Shown here: positions 1-5,825 of the stretch, one piece after another
How the letters are laid out: each line of letters begins with the position of its first letter
Position numbering within the stretch: the first letter of the stretch is position 1
Assembly: GCA_018817905.1 (NCBI GenBank)
Contig: JAHISS010000039.1
Span: forward strand, 1 to 7,622
Source: Nanobdellota archaeon
GTDB taxonomy: Archaea; Nanobdellota; Nanobdellia; Pacearchaeales; GW2011-AR1
Direction: 5' to 3'
Length of the DNA stretch: 7,622 nucleotides
Notes under the pieces: generated by a model
Told to the model about the DNA's origin: nothing
What the model saw: only the letters and a program-made list of their open reading frames with translations
Databases searched by the model: none
Position numbers and translations under genes: made by a program

Positions 1-159
1 AGTAAACAAAAACATTTAAAACCCCTAAATTCCCACCATACTCACCTTTTCGGAGGAAACAAAATCGTAAATTTCAAAAATCAAAATCATATTCACTTTT
101 TTAGTGATAAATTTGGCGTTTTACCGACGGTAAAATGTCAGGTCGAGAAAATATTCAAT
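1..159. other. AT-rich spacer or leader upstream of 23S rRNA
   Basis: No gene is seen here. The stretch is AT-rich and lies directly before the pre-23S processing stem. It contains one clear small hairpin, TTTTACC-GAC-GGTAAAA (119-135, 7 bp), and a weaker one at 93-107 (TCACT/AGTGA with a T-rich loop). Whether it is the 16S-23S spacer or a 23S promoter region cannot be decided: no 16S or tRNA sequence is in the window, and no TATA box stands out from the AT-rich background. Confidence 0.5.
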
Positions 160-192
160 GAAGCAAGTAGGAAGGCAATAATTATTTCAGAA
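160..192 (+). other. Pre-23S processing stem, 5' arm
   Basis: Bases 171-192 pair with 4291-4312: 19 Watson-Crick pairs and one G.U out of 22. The adjoining bases 161-171 (AAGCAAGTAGG) pair perfectly with 4361-4371, and the pairing runs a few bases further with a G.U. Archaeal 23S precursors are normally excised from such a stem enclosing the whole gene. The classic bulge-helix-bulge cleavage motif is not obvious here: the helix ends in a roughly symmetric loop (193-198 against 4286-4290) followed by a 6-bp helix (199-204 with 4280-4285). Confidence 0.85.
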
Positions 193-1390
193 GGATAGAT
201 CTTATTTAAGCTACTAGATGAATAGCTTGGTTTGGATTGTGATGAAGGACGTGGCAAGCTGCGATAAGCCTTGGGGAGCTGCATGCGAGCTTTGAACCAG
301 GGATCTCCGAATGCGAAAACGTGTTTTTCGAAAAATCCAGAGATGGAAACACACGCCGGGAATTGAAACATCTTAGTACCGGCAGGAAAAGAAAACAATT
401 GCGATTCCCCCATTAGCAGCGAGCGAAAAGGGAACAGGGCGAACCGAATCTCCGTTGGAAACGACGGCAGAAATGTGGTGGAGCTGAGCCTAAGTTGTCG
501 AGAAAAAGTTTCTTGGAACAGAATACCTTAGAGGGTGATAGTCCCGTATTCAAAGACAATATGGCATGCTTCAACAGAGTAGGGCTTCTTAGATTGGAGG
601 TCTGAATATAGGAGGATTAACTCCTAACCCTAAATATGAATCCAAGTCCGATAGCGAACTTAGTACCGCGAGGGAAAGCTGAAAAGTACCCTTAATCGGG
701 GGTTAAAAGACTTGAAATCTAGTAGTTACAGTTAGTTGCGGCATTACGGTGTTGCAACGTGCGTTTTGAAAAATGAACCACGGAGTGTATTTTTGTGGCA
801 AGGTTAAATTGAAGCCATAGCGAAAGCGAGTCTGAAAGGGCGACAGTCACAAGGATACGACCCGAAGCCAGACGATCTATTCGTGAGCAGGTCGAAGTTT
901 TTCGAAAGGAGAATGGAGGACCGAACTGGTGTTATGTGCATTGTACTCAGATGACTTGCGAATAGGGGTGAAAAGCCAATCTAGTTTGGCAATGGCTGGT
1001 TCCTGTCGAAATATGCCGAAGTATAGTCTTTCTGTGTTTATCAACGAGGTAAAGTACGGATAAGGTTCGCAGGTCCGCAAGGATACGGAACCCCTTCCAA
1101 CTCAGAACTTGTTGATTACTTTCAGAAGGAATGGGGGTCAGCGCGTAAGGTGCTGTTCCGAGACCCGAACAAGGGAGACTGGAGTTAAGGTCCCAAAAGG
1201 TATGCTAAGTGTAACAAACTTGGTTCCGAACCTGAGACACTAGGGATGTAGGCCCAGAAGCAGCCATCATTCAAAGAAAGCGTAACAGCTCACCTATCGA
1301 GGTTCAGAGCGAGGAAAATGGACGGGGCTAAGCATACTACCGATACTTCAGAGGCACTCGACAATTTTGTGGGTTTTTTGATGATTATTG

Positions 1391-1426
1391 CCTCGACGGG
1401 AGAAATCTCGTCGGGGTTTTTATTTT
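1391..1426 (+). terminator. Intrinsic terminator-like hairpin inside the 23S gene
   Basis: CCTCGACGGGA (1391-1401) pairs with TCTCGTCGGGG (1406-1416) around a GAAA tetraloop. This gives an 11-bp, G/C-rich stem with two G.U pairs, followed at once by TTTTTATTTT (1417-1426). On the + strand this is a textbook terminator shape, placed 5' of the promoter of the nested gene. It could stop rRNA transcription, insulate the nested gene from rRNA readthrough, or simply be a processing hairpin. Confidence 0.75.
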
Positions 1427-1474
1427 CAAGAAACTAAAAAATAAGTAACTTAATAGTAATAACAAACAGAAAGG

Positions 1475-1482
1475 TTTATATA
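1475..1482 (+). promoter_or_regulatory. TATA box of the 97-aa nested gene
   Basis: TTTATATA, preceded by the purine-rich GAAAGG (a plausible BRE), is the best archaeal TATA box in the window. Its centre is about 25 nt before the ATG at 1504, so transcription should begin at the start codon and give a leaderless mRNA. There is no Shine-Dalgarno sequence. Confidence 0.8.
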
Positions 1483-1503
1483 GTCCTAGTTTCATGGGAA
1501 ATT

Positions 1504-1797
1504 ATGGCAAAACAGAACGAACAAAGAAAGCAAGAAGTTATTTTGTATCACGGATCCTTGGTAGAACTTAATTCAAGAGATCCAAGAAATCAGTACAAAA
1601 TAGTAGGCCGTTCTTATATAAACTCAGGAATTCCTTTTACAAATAATGAAAATTTCGTAAATAGTGTTGGAGAAGATTTAAGAAGAGAAAAGGAAAACTG
1701 GATAGGACTAATTAACTTAAGAACTGTTCCACATGAAACTCTGGGATCTAATAGGATTATGATGCATATAGAAGGCACACCTATTGCTAAAGCTTAA
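1504..1797 (+). CDS. Small protein of unknown function nested in the 23S H45 insertion
   Basis: A 97-aa protein that I do not recognise. It begins with a polar, lysine/glutamine-rich stretch (MAKQNEQRKQE), then VILYHGSLVEL (about 12-22) and YKIVGRSYINSG (about 31-42). A charged middle, EDLRREKENWIGLINLR (about 57-73), is followed by a strand-rich end, RIMMHIEGTPIAK (about 84-96). There are no membrane segments or signal peptide. No LAGLIDADG, HNH or GIY-YIG motif is present, so it does not look like an intron homing endonuclease. The end loosely recalls small beta-rich folds of the YbjQ type, but this is a weak impression. A strong TATA box at leaderless spacing and a terminator upstream argue that it is a real gene expressed independently of the rRNA. 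The ATG at 1494 is out of frame. Confidence 0.75.
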   Translation: MAKQNEQRKQEVILYHGSLVELNSRDPRNQYKIVGRSYINSGIPFTNNENFVNSVGEDLRREKENWIGLINLRTVPHETLGSNRIMMHIEGTPIAKA

Positions 1798-2887
1798 TCT
1801 AAATTTAGCTAATTATGTTCCCCTCACCCAAACACGTTGTATCTAAAATTATAATTTCTTTACCACACTAAACTTTCCCAAATATTATTTTATCTAATTA
1901 ACAAATTATCAATATCAAATATCATATTCATCAAACCCACAAATAGAGTGTTCTGGTAGGCAGGCGTGGATTCTGCGCAGAAGCGTTCTTGAGAAAGTGC
2001 GTGGAGCGGGATCCAATGAGAATCGTGGTGTAAGTAAGATCTAATTACTCTGAGAACGAGTAACGTCGAAAGAGCGCGGTTTCCTTGGCGCTATCGTTTA
2101 ACCAAGGGTTAGTCGGTGCCTAAGTCATACCTTAACTGGCTATGGCGAATGGAAATCTGGTTAATATTCCAGAACTGCTAAATTTTTGACATGTATTGCT
2201 TTCGGATAAGTGGAGGCCCGAAAGGGCTAATCAGTGAGAAATCTGTCGAGCGTAATGCTTAGACGCAGACCAATTGCTGGTGAATCTGCCGACTCCAGGA
2301 GCCCATGAAACCTATATGTCAGTATGATTTAGCAGCCGTACCAAGAACCGACACTGGTGCTCTGGCTGAGAAGGCCAAGACGTGAAAGGACAAACTGGTT
2401 AAGGGAATTCGGCAATTTCGCCCCGTATCTTCGGTAGAAGGGGTGTCTATAAATGTGTCTGATTTATTAGATGCATTAGTAGATCGCAGTGACAAGGACT
2501 GCCCGACTGTTTATCAAAAACGTAGCCGAGTGCAAATCTGAAAAGACTAGTATACTCGGTGAGACCTGCCCAGTTGCGGTGTTTCAAACCCGGGTTCAAC
2601 CGGGCTAAGACCCGTAAAACGGCGGGCCTAACTATGAGGCTCTTAAGGTGAACAAAAGCTGCCTTACAATTTAAAAAAATAAATTGCTCCAAGCCAAAAT
2701 AGTTACGCAAACAGTTAATCAAATGTCGAATAGACCAAAATAAAAATTAAACCGAATGGAGAAAATCGAGCTAAATGCTGGAACATCTCGTTAAGTCTTT
2801 GATAGGCTACTATCGTCGTGAGATGATAGCGAACCCTAAAAATTCAAAGAATAGAGACAATCAGCAGGAAAGACTAGAACAGAAAAG

Positions 2888-2895
2888 TTTAAGTA
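2888..2895 (+). promoter_or_regulatory. TATA-like box of the intron gene
   Basis: TTTAAGTA is centred about 25 nt before the ATG at 2917, the same spacing as the other promoters in this window. It suggests a leaderless transcript made from inside the intron. It is a weaker match than the box at 1475, and it lies between P4 and the gene, so it may be chance in an AT-rich loop. Confidence 0.5.
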
Positions 2896-2916
2896 TGAAC
2901 ATCTAAGAATATTTTC

Positions 2917-3177
2917 ATGCGACAGCCTACAACAATACCATACCCAAGAACTGAGAAGGGATATTACGATTTTGGAGAGGTTGCTTCTATGATTAAAGTT
3001 GCGTTAGATATAATTCCAGAACTAAAGGATGAATCTCTACCACGAGAAAAGGCAGAAGAATTAATCCATAGAATCGAGAGAGAATTACCTCAAAATGTAA
3101 GATATTCTGGAGGTACAAATATCCAAAAATTCTTAGATGGTTTAAGAGATCGTTATGGTAAGCCAAAAATATTCTAG
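2917..3177 (+). CDS. Small protein of unknown function in the P6 loop of the group I intron
   Basis: An 86-aa protein that I do not recognise. The start is polar (MRQPTTIPYPRTEKGYYDF). Two probable amphipathic helices follow: EVASMIKVALDIIPEL (about 21-36) and PREKAEELIHRIERELP (about 42-58). It ends with SGGTNIQKFLDGLRDRYG (about 64-81). The pattern suggests a small soluble helical protein. There is no LAGLIDADG, HNH, His-Cys box or GIY-YIG motif, so it is not an evident homing endonuclease. A role as a splicing cofactor (maturase-like) is possible but only a guess. It fills the P6 loop exactly and does not break the catalytic core. Its codon and AT content are like those of the other genes here. 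Confidence 0.7.
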   Translation: MRQPTTIPYPRTEKGYYDFGEVASMIKVALDIIPELKDESLPREKAEELIHRIERELPQNVRYSGGTNIQKFLDGLRDRYGKPKIF

Positions 3178-4290
3178 AATCCCCAGAGATCATACGCTCG
3201 ACACGACAACGTGAAGATATGATCCGAACCTTGCAGAGATGTAAGGAAGTTGTGAGAAATTACATCTCGCTATTTTGTTTTGCGATAATCATTTTTCGCG
3301 AAGCATCTTGTCGAAGACAGATGCGAAGCAGGATAGTAGTAACAACCATGAGCGTAATGCCTTGTCGTTTGATTGGCGACGTGCATGAACGGTTTAATGA
3401 GGTGGTCGCTGTCCCTAACCAGATCCTTCTGAACTCATTGTACCGGTGAACAAACCGGTGATGTCTAGTGGGAAGCAGAGACCTTGTGAACCTTTACTGC
3501 AACTTGTTGTTGTAGCTTTACGAAGAGTGCATAGCATAAGTAGGAGCGTAGATGTTTAGCTTAGGCGAAGACGGAGCGACCTTGTAATACTACTCACCTT
3601 TCGTGGAGTTGCTTACTTGCTTCGGCAAGGACACCAGCAGGCGGGCAGTTTGGCTGGGGCGGCACCCTCCAGAAAAGATATCTGGAGGGCCCAAAGATAA
3701 GCTCATTCAGGTTGGAAATCTGAAGTTGAGTGCAGAGGCAAAAGCTTATCTGACTGTATCTTGCACAGCAAGGGATGCAGAGATGAAAGTCTGGCTCAGC
3801 GACCCCACGTGGCTTTTTAATAGGGCCCGTGTGTGACAGAAAAGGTACTCCAAGGATAATTGGCTGGTCGCGCCCGATAGTCCATATTGACGGCGCGGTT
3901 TGGTGCGTCGCTGTCGGCTCTTCCTATCCTGGTACTGCACAAGGTACCAAGGGTGTCGGAGTTCACGCATTAAAAGGAATCGTTAGCTGGGTTAAGAACG
4001 TCGTGAGACAGTTTGTATGATATCTACTAGATGTGTTGTTGTCTGAGTGGAACAACCCTTAAGTACGAGAGGAACGGGGGTTGGTTGCCTCTGGTGTACC
4101 GGTTGTTACGAGCAGGCCGGGTAGCTACGCAATAACGGATAAGTACTGAAAGCATCTAAGTACGAAGCCGTCCGCAAAACGAGACAACTAAGGCCGCCAT
4201 AGAAGATGGCGTTGATAGAGTTGGTGTATAAGATTCAAGGCAACGAGAATTTAAGCACTCAACCACTAAAAGCCTCACCTAAGATTTATT

Positions 4291-4375
4291 TTCTGAAACG
4301 ATTATTACCTTCAGTCGACCAAGCATTGGCGATTGAATGAGAAGTCGAAAACTTCTCTTTCCTACTTGCTTTATT
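4291..4375 (+). other. Pre-23S processing stem, 3' arm, split by a 48-nt insert
   Basis: Two blocks pair with the continuous 5' arm: 4291-4312 with 171-192, and 4361-4371 (CCTACTTGCTT) with 161-171, extending to about 4375. The bases between them (4313-4360) have no partner in the stem and carry their own hairpin, GAGAAGT (4339-4345) with ACTTCTC (4351-4357) around CGAAA. Confidence 0.8.
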
Positions 4376-4380
4376 TTTCT
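4339..4380 (+). terminator. Possible 23S transcript terminator
   Basis: A 7-bp hairpin (GAGAAGT/ACTTCTC) is followed by a pyrimidine-rich tract ending in TTTATTTTTCTT (4370-4381). T-rich tracts end many archaeal transcripts, and the next gene is convergent, so a transcript end is expected here. The same bases also belong to the processing stem, so the assignment is tentative. Confidence 0.4.
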
Positions 4381-4423
4381 TGATTTAAATTCTTCAAAAT
4401 TTTTATTAATCATCTAACTGCAA

Positions 4424-5383
4424 TTATTGAACTTCAAACTTCTTACTTGCGTCAAATAGAGCTAAAATTCCAAACACCGAAGAAACCATCCATAACACAT
4501 AAATTCCAATAGCAGAATAAACCGCCAAAGAAGCTACTGTTTCAATACCTGAAAGCGCAATAACTCCCATCCCAACAGAAAATGCATTAAGCAAAGAATA
4601 AATAAGGATTATCATTCCGACGATAAACGCAATTCCTGCAACAAACACACAAATGTTCAGAATCCCGGCAACTTTAGCAAACCTTACCTGCCTTCCTGCT
4701 TTTATCAGACCAATTGAAAACAAAAGGTATCCTATAACAACTAACATCCACAATATAACAGAACTCACGCCAAGAATAAGAAAAACTGTTTTAAACGATT
4801 CTAAACTTCCATCAACAGAAGCTGAAACAGCTTGCGGAAAAACAACAATCCCGGCTACAATAATGAGAACAATACAAAGAAACATAAAAATAATTATAAA
4901 CCAAGCACCAAGTTTTAGAAATTTCTCTCCGACAAATTTTCCAACTTTCACAAAACCAAAATAATAAAAAAAGAACAACAAAATAAAAACAACCAAAAAG
5001 ATTAAGAAAATTATTTGGTTTGCTAAAAGAGAGTTAACAAAACTTTTCGCAGCAAAATTTAAAGTAGTCAAAAATATATTAAGAATTAAAAGGACAATTC
5101 CAACAATCCCAGCAATTTTAATCCATTTAATCCCACCAGCTCCAGCTTTGTTTATCCCAACGCTCTGAGAAATCGAGTTTACTCCTTGTTGAGGTTTTGC
5201 CGTCTGCAAAGCCGGACTCTGCAAGGGCTGCTGAACAACTTGTTTTTTTTCAACAACTGCAATTGCCTCGTCAACATCGTTTTCATTAAAACCGCCTTCC
5301 AATAGTTTTTTCTTCAGCAACTGAATAGAAAAACCTTTTTTCTTCCCCTCAACTAAATAGTTCACAACTTTTTCGTTTACCAT
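4424..5383 (-). CDS. Multi-pass membrane protein with N-terminal helical (UBA/CUE-like) domain
   Basis: A 319-aa protein of unknown function. Residues 1-45 form a short three-helix domain of the pattern KKGFSIQLLKKKLLEGGFNE...VDEAI. It resembles UBA/CUE-like domains and is common at the start of DPANN membrane proteins. A Gln/Pro-rich, flexible linker follows (about 46-83). Then come about six hydrophobic segments, near 85-110, 120-145, 157-185, 198-225, 233-265 and 280-308. The end is polar (DASKKFEVQ). The likely location is the cell membrane with the N-terminal domain in the cytoplasm. I see no catalytic or transport signature. The gene is convergent with the 23S rRNA and divergent from the RNase P RNA. 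The ATG at 5383 lies about 28 nt from the TATA-like box at 5406-5416, giving a very short or absent leader. Confidence 0.9.
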   Translation of the reverse strand: MVNEKVVNYLVEGKKKGFSIQLLKKKLLEGGFNENDVDEAIAVVEKKQVVQQPLQSPALQTAKPQQGVNSISQSVGINKAGAGGIKWIKIAGIVGIVLLILNIFLTTLNFAAKSFVNSLLANQIIFLIFLVVFILLFFFYYFGFVKVGKFVGEKFLKLGAWFIIIFMFLCIVLIIVAGIVVFPQAVSASVDGSLESFKTVFLILGVSSVILWMLVVIGYLLFSIGLIKAGRQVRFAKVAGILNICVFVAGIAFIVGMIILIYSLLNAFSVGMGVIALSGIETVASLAVYSAIGIYVLWMVSSVFGILALFDASKKFEVQ

Positions 5384-5405
5384 CTTTCATTTACAAGACA
5401 GGTAA

Positions 5406-5416
5406 CTTTAAAAACT
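5406..5416. promoter_or_regulatory. Probable shared TATA element of two divergent genes
   Basis: CTTTAAAAACT reads as TTTAAAAA on the + strand and TTTTTAAA on the - strand. Its centre is about 25 nt before the start of the RNase P RNA (about 5435) and about 28 nt before the minus-strand ATG (5383). The whole intergenic gap is only about 50 bp, so one near-palindromic TATA element may serve both directions. Confidence 0.6.
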
Positions 5417-5434
5417 CTTTTCTTTCCATATTTT

Positions 5435-5757
5435 AGTGAGTCGGATAGCTGGCTTCGGAACTCTGGCGTTAAATCGCAAAACGATGTAATGATTGTTGAG
5501 TTCTGAGGAAGGTCCGGGCATCGTGAAAAGCGACTTCCTGAAAAGGTTGGTGTCGCGAGGCACAGCTCTGGAACAGAAACGCCACCGCTCTCTCAGAGAA
5601 ATGAACCTTGCGGGAATCTGTGAAGAAAGAGATTGGATGAAACGGCTATCTTCGCTGATGCAACCACCCAAGCCGTGGGCTTAGACAGATGCCAGCACGA
5701 ACTGTTCGTCCGAAAGGAAACGAAGTTCGACAGAACCCGGCCTATTTCCGACTCACT
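5435..5757 (+). ncRNA. rnpB: RNase P RNA
   Basis: Catalytic RNA of ribonuclease P, which trims tRNA 5' ends. The ends form an 11-bp P1 helix, AGTGAGTCGGA (5435-5445) with TCCGACTCACT (5747-5757). Conserved blocks seen are GAGGAAGGTCCGGGC (5505-5519, CR-I), GGAACAGAAACGCCACC (about 5571-5587), AGACAGATGCCAGCACG (about 5683-5699), and GACAGAACCCGGCCTAT (5729-5745, CR-V, which pairs with CR-I to form P4). The length of about 323 nt and the presence of most type A elements fit archaeal RNase P RNA. A T-rich TTTCTT follows and probably ends the transcript. The last 111 bp recur at 6972-7082, so the 3' half may have been exchanged or duplicated. Confidence 0.95.
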
Positions 5758-5762
5758 TTCTT
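5652..5762 (+). repeat. Direct repeat copy 1: 3' part of the RNase P RNA gene
   Basis: These 111 bp match 6972-7082 with 4 mismatches (about 96% identity) at an offset of exactly 1320 bp. The copy runs from TCGCTGATGCAACC, inside the RNase P RNA, to TTTCTT just past its 3' end. Confidence 0.95.
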
Positions 5763-5794
5763 ATATCTTAACTTTCAATAATGTATCTGCGAGT

Positions 5795-5802
5795 TTTTAT
5801 AA
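5795..5802 (+). promoter_or_regulatory. TATA box of the S41 peptidase gene
   Basis: TTTTATAA is centred about 27 nt before the ATG at 5826, the leaderless spacing seen for other genes here. It supports 5826 as the true start rather than the upstream in-frame ATGs at 5781 and 5805; the box itself lies within the longer reading frame. Confidence 0.65.
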
Positions 5803-5825
5803 AGATGCAAAACCCTCTTCTTCCT

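Larger units (their letters stand above)
1366..1943 (+). other. Gene-bearing insertion in helix 45 of 23S rRNA
   Basis: Conserved rRNA stops after CACTC (1355-1359), the 5' side of helix 45, and resumes at GAGTG (1946-1950), followed by TTCTGGTAGGCAGGCG. The ends of the insertion pair with each other: TTTGTGGG (1366-1373) with CCCACAAA (1936-1943), TTT with AAA (1933-1935), and GATGA (1380-1384) with TCATC (1928-1932). It therefore projects as a long extension of helix 45. This resembles bacterial intervening sequences, which also occur in helix 45 and are cut out, leaving fragmented rRNA. An archaeal intron is the alternative, but I cannot draw the required two 3-nt bulges around a 4-bp helix. 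Inside, in order, are a terminator hairpin, a TATA box, a 97-aa gene, and about 130 bp of AT-rich non-coding DNA that includes the palindrome CTAAATTTAG (1799-1808). No group I core is seen. Confidence 0.85.
2650..3350 (+). ncRNA. Group I intron in 23S rRNA at E. coli position 1931 (L1931)
   Basis: Self-splicing intron of 701 nt. The exons join as CTTAAGGT | AGCGTAATGCC, the L1931 site also used by bacterial and organellar group I introns. P1 is exon TAAGGT (2644-2649) with guide GCCTTA (2661-2666), with the required U.G pair at the 5' splice site. P10 is GCT (2658-2660) with exon AGC (3351-3353). P2: 2667-2673/2680-2686. P3: TCGAGC (2766-2771) with GCTCGA (3196-3201). P4: TGCTG (2776-2780) with CAGCA (2862-2866). 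P5 lies near 2786-2789/2854-2857, with 2797-2802/2844-2849 above it and a hairpin at 2810-2829 capped by a GTGA tetraloop. P7: GATCATA (3188-3194) with TATGATC (3218-3224). P8: 3202-3205/3210-3213. P9: 3236-3244/3260-3268, with a further hairpin at 3303-3324. The intron ends in G3350. P6 is short, and its loop holds a small gene. Confidence 0.93.
205..4280 (+). rRNA. 23S rRNA gene interrupted by an H45 insertion and a group I intron
   Basis: Large-subunit rRNA. Recognised blocks in order: the domain I start with GATGAAGGACGTGGCAAGC (241-259); the GTPase-centre region with AGCAGCCATCATTCAAAG (1259-1276) and GCGTAACAGCTCACC (1280-1294); GACGGGGCTAAG (1321-1332); helix 69 and CTCTTAAGGT (up to 2649); AGCGTAATGCCTTGTCG (from 3351); the P loop CTGGGGCGG (about 3654-3662); the peptidyl-transferase ring (3851-3915); and the sarcin-ricin loop AGTACGAGAGGA (4062-4073). 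Exons are about 205-1365, 1944-2649 and 3351-4280, giving a mature RNA of about 2.8 kb. The C in AACAGCTCACC and the overall pattern are archaeal. Ends are set by the enclosing processing stem and could be off by about 10 nt. Several peptidyl-transferase positions depart from consensus (see findings). Confidence 0.95.

Noticed and set aside
138..1080. Minus-strand open frames of 91 and 67 aa over the start of the 23S gene
   Set aside because: They lie inside conserved rRNA sequence and show no protein-like character.
1366..1943. Group I or classic archaeal bulge-helix-bulge intron for the helix 45 insertion
   Set aside because: No P4/P7-like core is found, and the end pairing shows a single 3-nt bulge rather than two around a 4-bp helix; kept as an intervening sequence-like insertion.
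2447..2722. Minus-strand frame of 91 aa
   Set aside because: It overlaps rRNA exon 2 and the start of the group I intron, including P1 and P2.
3219..4020. Several plus- and minus-strand frames of 63-77 aa
   Set aside because: All lie within the intron P7-P9 region or conserved rRNA domain V.
4276..4420. 5S rRNA or tRNA after the 23S gene
   Set aside because: No cloverleaf or 5S motif is present, and the space is filled by the processing stem and T-rich tract.
4653..4964. Plus-strand 103-aa frame
   Set aside because: It is the antisense shadow of the membrane protein gene, which has clear hydrophobic segments.
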